Source: Toxorhynchites rutilus septentrionalis (lineage: Eukaryota; Arthropoda; Insecta; Diptera; Culicidae). Taken from it: a stretch of DNA of 64,000 bases. The stretch is taken from positions 94,300,575 to 94,364,574 of the forward strand of contig NC_073746.1 in assembly GCF_029784135.1 (NCBI RefSeq), written 5' to 3'. Both the position numbers and the translations under genes were made by a program. Shown here piece after piece: positions 13,380-25,301 of this stretch. Every line of letters begins with the position of its first letter. Positions within the stretch are counted from its first letter, which is position 1. The notes below the pieces were generated by a model, which had not been told where the DNA came from, made no database searches, and saw only the letters and a list, made by a program, of their open reading frames with translations.

Positions 13380-13799
13380 AGCCACAATTAAAGGACATTC
13401 TACATGGGCTGAAAAGCCCCGGGATTTTCAATGAAAACAATCGTTTTTTGGGCAAAGCTGTATTTATTTCTCAACGTAGTTTCCTTCGAGGGAAATACAC
13501 TAGGTATAGCGAGTTTCCAACATTTCGATTCCTTTTCTGTAGTACGAAACGTCTAAGTCTTCGAAATATGCATCAGTGCCACTCTACAGATTGCCTATTG
13601 GACTTAGGAGTCTGGTAATTGGTCCACGCTTCATCCTTTGTTACAAAACGTCGGAAGATTACTTACCACTCGATTACGCTTTAACAACGCCAAACCGGCT
13701 GTTGAATCATCAACGCTCTGTTATTTTTGGTCGACCTTGAGCAAACGCGACACCCATCGCGCGGATAGCTTTTATATGTCCAAAATGTCGTGCAAAATA

Positions 13800-14889
13800 T
13801 TGGGTTGGTGAAAAAGAAATGTCGTATATTGTCAATATATGGCTACACTTGAACATATCGTGTGTTGTACTTATCGCTATACGGCTATTTAAAGACGACA
13901 ATCTGTGCTACAAGTGTTAGTGTTTTGACAGTGTTGTGATTGTCCTTTTCAGTCTCAAGTTATAGCGCGTCAAAGATGGAGTTCACCAAGCAAGAAATTC
14001 GCCATATTTTACGTTTTTACTACCTGCGAGGTAAAACTGCAACGATGGCGGCCGAAAAAATTCGTGTAGTTTATGGACCCGATACTGTAACGATTCGCAC
14101 AGCACAGCGTTGGTTTGATCGATTTCGTTCTGGTGTAGTGGCTGTCGAAGATACACCCCGTACTGGTAGGCCAATCGTCGTGAAATCCAAGAATCATCCA
14201 AGTAGACCGGCATGTGAGCACTCGCTCGATTGGCCAGGAACTGGGTATAGACCATAAAACCGTTTGGAACCATTTGCAGAAGATTGGATTCCAAAAAAAG
14301 CTGGATGCATGAGTGCCACACGAGCTGACGCCAAAAATTTTTTTAGACCGAATCAACGCCTGCGATGCACTGCTGAAACGGAACGAACTCGACTCATTTT
14401 TGAAGAAGATGGTGACTGGTGATGAAAAGTGGATCACGTACGACAACCTAAAGCAAAAAAAAGTCGTGGTCGAAGCGCGGTGAGCCGGCCCACACCATCG
14501 CCAAACCCGGATTGACGGCCAGGAAGGTTTTGCTGAGTGTTTGGTGGGATTGGAAGTGAATCATCCACTATTAGCTGCTCAACTATGGCCAGACCCTCAA
14601 CTCGGTTCTCTACTGTGAGCAGCTTGACCGTTTGTAGCAGGCGATTGACCAGAAGCGGCCAGAAATGATCAATAGGAATGGTGTTGTTTTCCACCAGGAC
14701 AACGCTCGGCCTCACACATCTTTGATGACCCGCCAGGAGCTACGGGAGTTCGGATGGGAAGTTGCCTTCTAAATGGCAACAAGTTTGCGAACAAAATGGC
14801 GCATATTTGACTTAAATTGGATAATTTTAAGTATGTTAAATAAAGCGTCAAATTTCGATCAGAAATACGACATTTTTTTTCCCCAGCCC
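13800..14889 (+). mobile_element. Mariner element, internally deleted, nested in another mariner
   Basis: Terminal inverted repeats: left GGGTTGGTGAAAAAGAAATG and, on the opposite strand at the right, GGGCTGGGGAAAAAAAATG, both continuing into TCGTAT. TA dinucleotides flank both ends (13798-13799 and 14890-14891). Length is 1090 bp against the usual ~1.3 kb; the missing part is the 3' third of the transposase, including the third catalytic Asp region. Confidence 0.88.
13976..14770 (+). pseudogene. Mariner transposase, frameshifted and truncated
   Basis: ATG at 13976 (MEFTKQEIRHILRFYYLRG) followed by a helix-turn-helix region (YGPDTVTIRTAQRWFDRF, TPRTGRP). A frameshift lies near 14195; the reading then continues in another frame with SIGQELGIDHKTVW, MVTGDEKWITYDN (first catalytic Asp) and FHQDNARPHTSLMTRQELRE (second Asp). 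In-frame stops occur near 14309, 14558 and others. It ends at about 14770 in a deletion that joins directly to the very C-terminal residues. It resembles the transposase at 25702 but is a separate copy or subfamily. Confidence 0.85.
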
Positions 14890-15320
14890 TATATATTCCA
14901 CTCGCTCTTTAGTATTGTCAACGGCCTCAGCGAACTCGCGTAACTTCACTCTACAGATCATTCAAAACGAGTCGGTTCACTTGTTTTACGATTTCTGGAT
15001 TCGTAGCCTCTTTTGCCTTCCTGAGCTAGGTGCATCTGCGGTGCTTGTACGGTCCATTTCAAAATTCACTAAACCACCGATAAGCTGTTGTTCTCGAAGG
15101 AGCAGAAGTGGAATAACATTTCGCCAACCACTGCATTGATTATTCAGGAGTTTTTTCCATCGAAAAACATTATTTGATCAATATACGATATTCCTCTTTT
15201 TCCATTTTGTATACGAATGTTCAGGTAGTGACACTTAAACAACTGTAGTTTGTGAACAAATAAAGTGTCATGAAACTTCACACGGAGGCCAGTGACAGAT
15301 GACAGATTACGAAAATGTCC

Positions 15321-16260
15321 ACACTTGTCCATGGTGAGGGGGGAAGGGGTTTAGATAATGTCCACGTGGATGCGTAAAATAGTTTTTCTTAAGTAAAATA
15401 TTCATGTTTACAGTCAAAATTTACCGAGATCTGCTCTATATATACAAGATTTTTAAAACTTTACGTTCACCCTGAGTACTCTGTATCCATCAATAAGAAG
15501 ACTGTGTTGCCTGAGAGTGCTGCTCGGTCAAACATCCATAATTTTTCATATGGCTTCTTCCCTGGGATGTATATTCTGAAAAAAAAAATCGTACTTGAAC
15601 TGGGATCGATTAATTTATTCCAATCGGTAATGGATGACCATAAATTCCGTCAGGACAAAGACACAAAGAATGTTGTAATTTTTGTTGTATTAAAAATCAT
15701 GACTTTTCTTTTTCTTTTCCGAAAATTGAAATGAACAACAAATTGTTCCATGGGTGCACGGGCCGTATCTCTGGAGATCTGTTTCTTGCAATGATGTTTT
15801 TCTTTATTGATATCTGTTAATATTTTTGTAATACGTTTCTAGTGGGTTGTCTGGAAAGTTCATGCTGTCACTGATGACAATTAAATTAAAACACTTATCA
15901 AGATTAATCCTTGGTACACGACACATGAATTAGTAGATTTTCCACAGATGTCTAACAAAAAAAAAAGATGGCTAACAAAAAACGTTAATGTATGGTACTG
16001 TATGGACTACATATCATCCGATATTCCCGATCATATTTGACATATCGCATACCGAACGAGATGAAATTTTACATCCTGCAATCCGAGGTCGCAACATTTG
16101 CGAAACCCGATAGTATTTGACTCGCTCAGATTCAAGAATGCAACATTGTGCTAAATTCAAATCTGATCGGTTTTCGGAATAAGGGTTTATTTTACCGAAA
16201 ATCATTTGAAGGAACGCATCTCAATCTACGATTCGTTTCATAAACGCAACGAAAATATAC
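15321..16260. other. Non-coding stretch
   Basis: AT-rich; no gene recognised. GGGTTGTCTGGAAAGTTCAT near 15844 resembles a lone mariner terminus, but without a partner. Confidence 0.4.
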
Positions 16261-16279
16261 GACTTGACTTGGATGGTAC

Positions 16280-18247
16280 TAGGGATTGCATTACCGTGCC
16301 AACATTTCAATAATTCGGTAAAGAAAATTTTATTATCGGTAAAACCGGTAAATAACCGGTAAAAACATTACATTCAAATAAACAATTCTCTTGATGAAAT
16401 GGCTTTTATTGATAATGATTAGTTTACAAGAAAACATTTTGCAAATTTTTGCTACTTAATTTGTTGGTTAAAGTAATACTTAAGGACACAAATAATGATA
16501 ATTTTGTCGTCTTCTAATCCAGATCGGATATCATTAACTAAATTTTCATAAGAAGAAGTACAGAGTCCAATGATGTTGGGCATACAGTACGAAGAGCATC
16601 GAAAACCATTTTCACGTATTTGCCTTTGACGCCCTCTGTACGAAAACTCTTGTCTGAGGGTTTTCACCAATCCGTTTATAGACGTTAAGCTTGGGCTGGA
16701 TGTTCAAAGGTTGCTGCAATCATGGTTCAAGTTTTTCCTTGATGCTCAACTGTTTTGCAGGCTCTGCAGCGTCCAGAGGATTTTTCCCTCCTGTTATCAG
16801 CTACTGAATCAATACCATCATCGTAAATTTTTGTCAAGTCACGAATGATTTCAAATTCCTGCTAAATCATTGCAGTCAGACTTTTGATAGAAGACGCCGA
16901 AGTCATCATTAATTGTGCCATGAGCCACGAGCAGAATGATTATTCATATAGGTGAACAAATCTGCATATACGAAACGTTCTTCTGCAGTCCTTTCAATCA
17001 GGGCTTCAGGCAGCTGTTCTGAAATCTCTGATGGTTGCTCCGATAGCTGCCCTAGCATAAGTTACAATCCAACGTCAACTTCATGAAGGGAGCAGTTCTC
17101 CCGACATAGCAGTTTAACAGCGACCAGAACTGGTTCGAAGGCACCAATTCTTTTGTCGCTTTCAGATCTTCATCACTGAAGCTTATCCTGTGCTTCGTTT
17201 TCTGATTTAGGATTTGGCGATCTCGGATCGATTCTTAGAAGATCGATCTTTTCTATTCCGATTTCCGATTTTTTGGATCGATCTTTTGTACTCAAGATAA
17301 TCGAGAAAATCGATTTTTTTGCTTTCGATCTTTTCGATTTTTTTGTAGATTTGTTTCTCATTATACATCGTTTTTTTTATCTCACCAAAGGCCACTTAAC
17401 ATTTTTTTAAAACATAATGCCATCATCCGAATGCTTCTTCAACGATTTACTTCTGTACCAATGGTGACAGAAATAGAACTAGCGGCAGCTACTGAGGGGA
17501 TGAACGCATAGGATCACTGAACCTGATGTTGACTGCAATTACAGGCGAAAGATTGTTTTCTAGATCTGGCGCCAGAACCGAGAATCGGCTTCGACTATAT
17601 GGCAGATGTATGGCACGATTGGCTTTTTTGAGATCATTGTCAGCTGAGTTATGGGCGGTTGATGAATTTCTAATAATTTTTCGATTAATTTATTTAATAA
17701 AACGACTACCTGATGGCACAAGATGAATGGCCTGTGGCTATGGTCTTCATGGTGAGAAACAGAACAAAATGCTTTGGATATTTGAATAGAAATATGAAAT
17801 TTGTATTCCCTGTTCAAAGAAAAGACGGCATTCATATAGAACAAGCAGATAGATCGAAAAAAAAAGTTTTTAATTTTTCAAAAATCGATTATGCAAAGAT
17901 CGATTCTTTGGTACCAATTTAATCAGTGGATTGATCCCTACGCCGTTTGGAAAATCGATTCGATTAGATCGGTCTTTTTATAAAGATCGCTCAATCCTAT
18001 TTCAGATCGGGCAGCGATTTTTGTACTGGAGTTCGGAGATCGTGAAATCGACGTAACATTGCCGGTTGTGTTTTTTCGAGCTTATTATGATTCTTGTGGC
18101 ATAAATGCAAATATTTTTTATGGTGTAAACATGAAAATAACCGAAATTACCGATTATTGATTGTAAAATTACCGGTAATTCGGTAATGAAAAATTATCGA
18201 GTATTACCGGTAAAACCGGTAACGATATAACCGGTTAACAATCCCTA
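16280..18247. mobile_element. hAT-like DNA transposon with decayed interior
   Basis: Ends are TAGGGATTG and its inverse CAATCCCTA, flanked by the perfect 8-bp duplication GATGGTAC at 16272-16279 and 18248-18255, the hAT signature. The subterminal regions are rich in CCGGTAA-type motifs on both sides. Interior: minus-strand text around 17160-16950 reads LEPVLVAVKLLCRE and similar hAT-like residues with stops; plus-strand text near 17550-17660 (GERLFSRSGARTENRLRL) resembles the C-terminal dimerisation region. The opposite orientations would imply an internal inversion. AT-rich ORFs at 17173-17395 are not genes. Confidence 0.8.
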
Positions 18248-18513
18248 GATGGTACTAACGTTCCCAGTGAAACTTTGCCCTTCTCAACGTAGTTATTACT
18301 TGCATCATTTTTATTAGTAGTAGTTGAAATTTCTATACTGAATGACACGCCTTGAATGTATTCTAAAGTGGCAAGCTCTAGAATACACGTGACCCCAGTG
18401 CAAATCGGAAGAAATTTCTTCGACGAAGAACCCCCCGGCCAGAACGAGAATTGAACCCGAACCCCCGATATGATAATGGGTGACGCCAACCACTCGGCCA
18501 CGGAGTGGCGAAA
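18248..18513 (-). mobile_element. Feilai-like tRNA-derived SINE, split by the hAT element
   Basis: Read on minus from 18513: head CTCCGTGGCCGAGTGG (A box) and GGGTTCAATTCTCG (B box), then a body containing CACTGGGGTCACGTGTATTC and CAAGGCGTGTCATTC. From memory this matches the Feilai family that is abundant in Aedes-type mosquitoes. The 3' tail continues beyond the hAT insertion at 16261-16279 (CCATCCAAGTCAAGTC on minus). The ORF at 18235-18501 is a read-through of the SINE. Confidence 0.8.
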
Positions 18514-18664
18514 TTACATATTTGAAGCGAATTATGCAGGGTAAATCATTAACAATAATATTGTTCTACCAAGCAACTCAATGAATTTCAACAAGTACTG
18601 CTCGCAGCTGAACATATTAAAATCAACGATCTAGATGGCTTCAAGGGCTTCGAATAAATGTATG

Positions 18665-18902
18665 TGACAGTTCTCAAGACTGTTGTTGCCCAATGTTGCC
18701 CAGCTCTAGTACTGCATTGTATTAACACAACGTAGGGTAAACAGCCAGTAGATATCGAAACAACCTTCTTCCTAATCCAACCTTCGAGGAATAAAGATCG
18801 CAAATTAAATTCGTTGTCATAAGTTCGGTTTTTTTTTATCTGTGATCCGAGTGTGGTTCCTGGGATAAGTTATCTGCCGGAAATCACGATCCTGCCCTAT
18901 CA
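18665..18902 (+). repeat. BEL 5' LTR
   Basis: 238 bp, begins TGACAG and ends CTATCA. By eye it differs from the 3' LTR at only a few positions (a small indel near CAATGTTGCC, T-run length, one substitution before CTATCA), which suggests a fairly recent insertion. Confidence 0.92.
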
Positions 18903-19464
18903 TTTTGGTGCCGTGACCAGGATCAAGATTTCCTCCCGTAATCCCGCTATCACACTTGGAAATCGACAGCATCCGCCATCCTTTTGTTTCATCACCATTG
19001 TTCTGGATTATTGCTGGATTATTGGATTATAGCGCCATCGAGAAAACTCTGCACCCACCTTCCAGCTGGAACTTCGAATTAAATTCAAGGCCTGTTACGT
19101 ACAGGTACACGGTACGTATTATTCCAACGTGTGCAGGAGTTAACCACAGGTGGTTTAAGATTTTCTCTATTTTCCGACATCTGCATCACTAACTGTTACG
19201 GAAATCCGAGCATCTACTGCACTGCTGAGCTGCCAATCGGAGAATTTATTTCCCCTGCGAGAAAACCACCAAAAGTTCCCGTTAATTTCCGCTTGCATCG
19301 CTGGAATTCTAAGCATTGTTCCTGCATTTAAATTATACAAGGCAGAAAACTAGCCTTGAAAAGGTTAGTACCGCTCCAATTGCTCTACTTCTTTTGCTCG
19401 GCTCTACCGGGTCTTTCTTTGTGTACTCCGATCTAGTGAACAAAGCGAGATTTCCGTTTCTGCA

Positions 19465-20715
19465 ATGGCGGATGAGCACTCGAAACAACATCTCCTTAAC
19501 CGGCGAACCATATTGATGGGATCTCTGGAGAGAGCGGAGCAGTTCGTCCAGAATTACGTGGCGGAACGGGATCGAGGCCAAGTTCAATTACGTATCGAAC
19601 ATCTGGACACCGTGTGGATCGGACTGGAGAATGTGCAATCCCAGCTCGAAGACCTAGAAGTCACCGACGAAGGTATGACGCATAACCTGCAATTCCGTTC
19701 ATAATACGAAACTCTACTCTTCCAAATAAAAGCCAACTTGCAATCCTATATTCCCGCTTTACCTTCTTCAACAAATGTGATCCCTCAACCTGCATGCTCT
19801 GGGCTCTCTGGGATTAAACTGCCAACAATAACCCTACCTGAGTTCGACGGTGACTACAATCAGTGGTTAGCCTTTCACGACACTTTCATTGCTCTGATTC
19901 ACTCTAACCCGGAAGTTCATGACATCCAAAAATTCCACTACCTTCGCGCTGCGGTTAAGGGAGAGGCAGCACAGCTGATCGAATCTATCGGCATTAGTTC
20001 CGCCAACTACACCATCGCTTGGCAAACCTTAGTCTCGCGCTACGCAAACGAATATTTGCTTAAAAAGCGTCATCTGCAAGCCCTTCTGAATTGCCCACGG
20101 ATGAAAAAAGAAACCGCCGCTGCATTGCATTCCGTCGTTGACGAATTTGAACGTCACACCAAAACCCTCCGACAGCTTGGAGAACCGATCGATGCTTGGA
20201 GCACACTGCTAGAACACCTACTTTGTTTGCGCCTTGACGACGGTACGCTGAAAGCCTGGGAAGATTTCGCTACCACTGCAGAAAACCCCGACTACAATTG
20301 TATAATTGAATTCCTGCAACGTCGCATCCGTGTCTTGGAATCGATGTCTGTGAACCAACAATCCCAACCAGCACTGAGCCAACAACCACCCTTGTTTCGC
20401 AAACCATCGTTCTACAAAACCGTCTCTCATACTGCAGCTGAATCGCTCCAACGAAAATGTTACTCCTGCGATCAACATCATCCGCTTTTTCAATGCCCCA
20501 GATTCGATAAAATGTCTATCTCTGATCGTTTAAATCTCGTGAACAACCAATACCTTTGCCACAATTGTTTCCGCCGTGATCACATTGCCAGAAATTGCCA
20601 ATCCTAATTCTCCTGTCGTCATTGCAAAAAACGACATCATTCGTTACTACACCCTGGCTATCACCCAACCGATGCTGATCAGCAACCATCCACATCTCGC
20701 ACTGCCGCATATACA
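19465..20715 (+). pseudogene. BEL/Pao gag region with two in-frame stops
   Basis: ATG at 19465 opens frame 1 (MADEHSKQHLLNRRTILMGS). The frame is interrupted by TAA at 19702 and resumes; 19738-20607 encodes a typical Pao Gag core (LPEFDGDYNQWLAFHDTF, KFHYLRAAVKGEAAQLIE) and ends in zinc-knuckle-like segments (CYSCDQHHPLFQC and CHNCFRRDHIARNC). A second TAA at 20605 precedes CRHCKKRHHSLLH. The same frame then runs straight into pol, so the ancestral product was a single Gag-Pol polyprotein. Gag packages element RNA. Confidence 0.88.
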
Positions 20716-23399
20716 GTGAAATCCAACGAGAGGCGGGACACCGCAGCGACCAGCCATCGATCAACCACGAATGCGTCCACCGTTCAGATAAGCAACCCAT
20801 CCCAATCATCAAATGCAAGCATTCTGCTGTCCACAGTCGTTTTGATGATTATCGACGCCAACGGAAAAGCGCACCCCGCACGAGCATTGTTGGACAATGG
20901 TTCACAATCGAACATCATCAGCGAAAGACTTTGTCAACTCCTCCGACTGGAGCGCAACAAGATAAATATTCCTGTTTTCGGTGTAGGTGAGGCGATTTCA
21001 AATATCAAACACTCAGTTTGGACTACCATTCGATCGAGAAAGTGCAATTTTGAAATCGGTCTCGACTTTCTCGTCATGCCCCGCATCACGATTGATTTAC
21101 CCGTTGTATCCACTTTTACTGATAACTGGTGTGCATCATCTAATCTGTTCTTGGCAGACCCAACCTTCAACAAGACCGGTACAATTGATATTCTACTCGG
21201 AGCAGAACATTTTTTCACTTTCGTGAACTCTGGAACACGTATCGAGCAAGCGCCAAATTTGATCTTCATCGATAGTGTTTTCGGTTGGATCGTCACTGGT
21301 AGAAACCATTCCCCGCTGAAATCACACCCCGTAGCATGTCACTTAACGCTTTCCGACCCGCTTCATAAGGCCCTCGAACGTTTCTGGCACATTGAGGAAA
21401 TTGAGAGTCGGCTCAACTATTCTGTGGAGGAGCAACAGTGCGAGTCTCACTATGTTTCCCACCATTCACGCACACCGGAGGGAAGGTACATTGTTCGCCT
21501 ACCACGTCATTCCAATTTCGATCAAATGCTGGGTGAATCGAAATCAACAGCACTTCGTCGCTTCCTCTGTCTTGAAACACGCCTTTGCAGAGAACCAATG
21601 TTGAAGGACCATTACCACTCATTCATGTCTGAATATTTGTCGTTTGGACATATGAGGCTGGTTTCCGCTAGCGAACACGAACCGCACCAGACTCACTACT
21701 TACCACATCATGCCGTTCTGAAAGAGGCCAGTACAACCACGAAAGTTCGAGTGGTGTTTGATGGATCAGCCAAAACATCGACTGGCCATTCCTTAAACGA
21801 CGCGCTACAAGTTGGTCCAATCGTGCAAGACGAATTATTAACGCTAATACTTCGTTTTCGCAAATACCCAATAGCACTCGTTGCAGATATTGCAAAAATG
21901 TATCGCCAAGTGATGCTCCACCCAAAAGATACACCGCTGCAACGTATTCTATGGCGCTTCAATCCCAATGAACCCGTTTCCACTTTTGAGTTACAAACTG
22001 TAACGTACGGCTTGGCCCCATCATCCTACCTTGCCACCCGCACTCTTCAACAACTTGCCACGGACGAAGGAGATTGCTATCCGCTCGGGGGTCCAGCGCT
22101 ACGGAAGGGGTTCTATGTAGACGACTATATAGGGGGAGCAGACACGACAGAAGAGGCAATCCAAACCCGCAACGAACTCGATGAGCTGCTATCAAAGGGA
22201 GGCTTTGAGTTGAGAAAGTGGACGTCAAATAGCTTAACCGTGCTGGAAGGACTCGACCCATCAAAAATTGGTACCCAACCGATGTTTAAATTTGATCACG
22301 GAGAATCAATCAAAGCATTAGGCGTCAGCTGGGAACCGGTAGCAGACCAGTTACATTTCGATTCCACTTCGACCGAGGAAGGCGGATGTCCGACCAAGCG
22401 ATCCATATTATCATCGGTATCGAAGCATTTCGATCCACTTGGCCTAACAGCACCAGTTATCATTCGCGCAAAAATGCTACTCCAGGAACTATGGCTGCAA
22501 CCTTGTGGATGGGACGAAGAAATTTCTGACAGCATACGAGCAAAATGGGAAACCTATTGTTCTGGACTCAAACACATTTCCTCTTATCGAGTCAATCGCT
22601 ATGCATTCTTGCCTAATTCCACTGTACAGCTGCATACATTCGCGGATGCATCCCAGCAAGCATACGGTGCTTGCATATATGGCCGATCCACTGATTCCGA
22701 AGGTCATGTCCACGTTCAGCTGATTGCCTCGAAGACAAAAGTCGCACCGCTCAAACGTATCACTATTCCCCGCCTGGAACTGTCAGCTGCTGTACTTGCC
22801 GCCCGGCTGCATAAAAGGGTTACCGTCGCAATGGATATGCCCTTCTCCGAATCCCATTTTTGGTCCGATTCAACAGTCACACTTGAATGGTTGCGCTCAC
22901 CTCCGTACACCTGGACAACATTTGTTGCAAACAGAGTGTCCGAAATACAAACAACCACCCAGGGATCCCATTGGCATCATGTTGCTGGTAAACAGAATCC
23001 AGCAGACCTCGTCACGAGAGGAATGACAGTGAATAACTTTCTCGGCAGTGATCTTTGGCACCATGGACCAACGTGGCTAAAACTCCCCGAAGCAGAGTGG
23101 CCAGTGATATCCCAACAGCAGAATGCACCTGAAGACATTCTAGAAAGGCGAAAGATGGTGGCGGCGGTTCAAAACAGGCCTAGCACGAATGCATTTTTTG
23201 GCATATCGTCTTCGTACAGCCGTTTGATTCGATTGACAGCATATTGCCTGCGTTTCATCAGAGCATGTCGTCATCAACTACCAATCGAGTGCACAGGGAA
23301 AACGAAAATTATCACCGTGGACGAAATGTCAACAGCTCGTTTAAAATTAATTAAGCTCGCCCAAGCAGACGTTTTTGTAGAGAAAATGAAAGACCCCCT
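20716..23399 (+). pseudogene. BEL/Pao pol: protease, reverse transcriptase, RNase H
   Basis: Long open stretch in the gag frame. Aspartic protease site LLDNGSQSNIISERL is at about residues 55-70 of this segment. RT has VRVVFDGSAKTSTGHSLND, ADIAKMYRQV and the catalytic YVDDYIGG at 22114-22137. RNase H has HTFADASQQAYGACIY and SDSTVTLEWL. The segment ends where an inverted copy of its own 21409-21700 portion begins (23400), which prevents continuation into integrase. Function: copying element RNA into cDNA and processing the polyprotein. The frame is intact for about 890 codons, so decay is recent. Confidence 0.92.
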
Positions 23400-23691
23400 A
23401 GTAGTGAGTCTGGTGCGGTTCGTGTTCGCTAGCGGAAACCAGCCTCATATGTCCAAGCTACAAATATTCAGACATGAATGAGTGGTAATGGTCCTTCAAC
23501 ATTGGTTCTCTGCAAAGGCGTTTTTCAAGACAGAGGAAGCGACGAAGTGCTGTTGATTTCGATTCATCCAGCATTTGATCGAAATTGGAATGACGTGGTA
23601 GGCGAACAATGTACCTTCCCTCCGGTGTGCGTGAATGGTGGGAAACATAGTGAGACTCGCACTGTTGCTCCTCCACAGAATAGTTGAGCCG
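23400..23691 (-). repeat. 292-bp inverted duplication of the element's own pol
   Basis: Inverse complement of 21409-21700 with only two or three differences by eye, placed between RNase H and integrase coding. The minus-strand ORF at 23458-23727 is this copied pol segment, not a separate gene. Confidence 0.93.
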
Positions 23692-24975
23692 TATCGAAAC
23701 ATTCGCATTTGCGCCTTTTGAATCCATTCATTGACTCAGACGGAATTCTCAGAGTAGGAGGCAGACTGAGACTCTCAGACCAGCCCTATTTAACCAAACA
23801 TCCCATTCTCCTTCCTAGTTCCCATCCATTTTCAAGGTTAGTTGCCCGTTATTACCATCTTAAACTATTGCACGGTGGCGGCCGCGCCACTCTCGCGGCC
23901 ATTCGGCAAGAATATTGGCCTATTCAAGGACGCCGGATGGTAAACAGCATCATGAGGAACTGCTTTCGATGCGTTCGTGCCTCTCCCGTTCCCGCCAGGC
24001 AACACACTGGCCAGCTACCAATTCAAAGAATCACTCCAAGTCGTCCGTTTTCGGTCACCGGAGTTGACTACGCTGGCCCAGTGTACATGAAGCCAATTCA
24101 CAAACGAGCAGCACCGACCAAGGCCTATATCAGCGTTTTCGTATGCTTCGTAACTAAAGCCGTGCACATCGAGCTTGTGAGCGACTTATCCACCCCCGCA
24201 TTTCTTAATGCACTACGAAGGTTCATCGCTCGACGTGGCTGCCCCGCACACATTCATTCCGACAACGGAAAAAAATTTGAAGGAGCGCGAAACGAGCTTC
24301 GCGAATTATATAAGCTGCTGTAGAAGGAAAAATCATCCGGAGAAATTGCCACTTACTGTGCGAACGAGGGAATCAAGTGGCATATGAGGCCCCACATTTC
24401 GGTGGATTGTGGGAGGCAGCCGTGAAAATCGCGAAGAAACACTTGCACAGACATCTTGGTAACGCGATGCTTTCGTTTGAAAATATGGCCACAGTTTTGG
24501 CAGAAATAGAAGCAGCGATGAACTCCCGGCCGTTGACACCGCTTTCAGAGGACCCAAACGACCGGCCCACTTTCTCATTGGCACTACGCTGTCAGCTCTT
24601 CCAGACGCCAATGTCAGCCAGATTCCGATCAGTCGACTGGATCATTATCAACGTCTCCAACATCGAGTACAACAGTTCTGGCATCAATGGAAATACGATT
24701 ATTTGCAAGAGCTCCAAAAGGAAAACAGGTACATCCCTCCGAACACTGCAATCCAGCCAGGCAGATTGGTCGTCATCGTCGATGAATTTCTTGCACCTTT
24801 AAAGTGGCCGCTAGCGAGAATTGTTGGCACCAGTCCCGGACCAGATGGACTTATCCGTGTCGTCGATCTCCGAACCAGCAAGGGAATCATTCGTCGTCCG
24901 ATCACTAAAATTTGCTTGCTACCTATTGAAGAGAAATTAAATGAGGAAACCAATAATGTTTCGGATACGAATTAA
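23692..24975 (+). pseudogene. BEL/Pao integrase and C-terminal domain, frameshifted
   Basis: Frame 3 at 23709-24323 carries the zinc-binding region (HGGGRATLAAIRQEYWPIQG, CFRCVR) and catalytic-core residues GVDYAGPVYMK and IHSDNGKKFEGA. A TAG at 24321 and a frameshift follow; frame 2 from about 24370 gives [19 protein letters not shown] with the final catalytic Glu region ([17 protein letters not shown]). A second shift to frame 1 gives 24703-24975 ([30 protein letters not shown]), the C-terminal domain typical of BEL/Pao integrases, ending at TAA 24973. Confidence 0.9.
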
Positions 24976-25065
24976 AATAAGCATCTGTTTATATCGATAT
25001 TCGCTAATGTATTGAAGTGACAGTAGTTAGGCAGAGTGAAATTCAGTAATTTCAGGTGGCGGCGA

Positions 25066-25301
25066 TGACAGTTCTCAAGACTGTTGTTGCCCAATGTTGA
25101 CAGCTCTAGTACTGCATTGTATTAACACAACGTAGGGTAAACAGCCAGTAGATATCGAAACAACCTTCTTCCTAATCCAACCTTCGAGGAATAAAGATCG
25201 CAAATTAAATTCGTTGTCATAAGTTCGGTTTTTTTTATCTGTGATCCGAGTGTGGTTCCTGGGATAAGTTATCTGCCGGAAATCACGATCCTGCTCTATC
25301 A
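25066..25301 (+). repeat. BEL 3' LTR
   Basis: 236 bp partner of the LTR at 18665, preceded by a purine-rich stretch (GGTGGCGGCGA) likely serving as polypurine tract. Confidence 0.92.

Larger units (their letters stand above)
13380..15320 (-). mobile_element. Decayed mariner element, split by a second mariner
   Basis: Transposase on minus. The N-terminal part runs from an ATG at 15205 down to 14892 (MEKEEYRILIK, WLAKCYSTSAPSRTT, VKLREFAEAVDNTKERV). After the insertion at 13800-14889 the reading continues from 13799 to about 13430 (ILHDILDI, KLSARWVSRLLKVDQK, then TDAYFEDLDVSYYRKG and the C-terminal end). It has several frameshifts and stops, and the central catalytic part is mostly lost. The domain order is that of a mariner-family transposase with N-terminal helix-turn-helix. 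The element limits are approximate because I could not define its inverted repeats. Confidence 0.75.
18665..25301 (+). mobile_element. BEL/Pao LTR retrotransposon, nearly complete but inactivated
   Basis: Two LTRs (18665-18902 and 25066-25301) enclose gag and pol in BEL/Pao order: gag with zinc knuckles, protease, RT, RNase H, integrase. The 5-bp target duplication GTATG flanks the element at 18660-18664 and 25302-25306. Total length is 6637 bp. The primer-binding region TGGTGCCGTGACCAGGAT follows the 5' LTR. It is inactivated by two stops in gag, an inverted insertion at 23400-23691 and frameshifts in integrase. Confidence 0.93.

Noticed and set aside
15840..15870. Lone mariner-like terminus GGGTTGTCTGGAAAGTTCAT
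   Set aside because: No second terminus, TA pair or transposase nearby.
17173..17395. Lys/Ser-rich minus ORFs
   Set aside because: Low-complexity GATCGAT-rich filler inside the hAT-like element.
18411..18513. tRNA gene on minus
   Set aside because: Box A and B are present, but it is the head of a Feilai-like SINE; no proper acceptor stem.
21668..22958. Minus-strand ORFs across the BEL pol region
   Set aside because: Shadows of the long plus-strand pol frame.
23458..23727. Separate minus-strand gene resembling pol
   Set aside because: It is the inverted self-duplication inside the BEL element.
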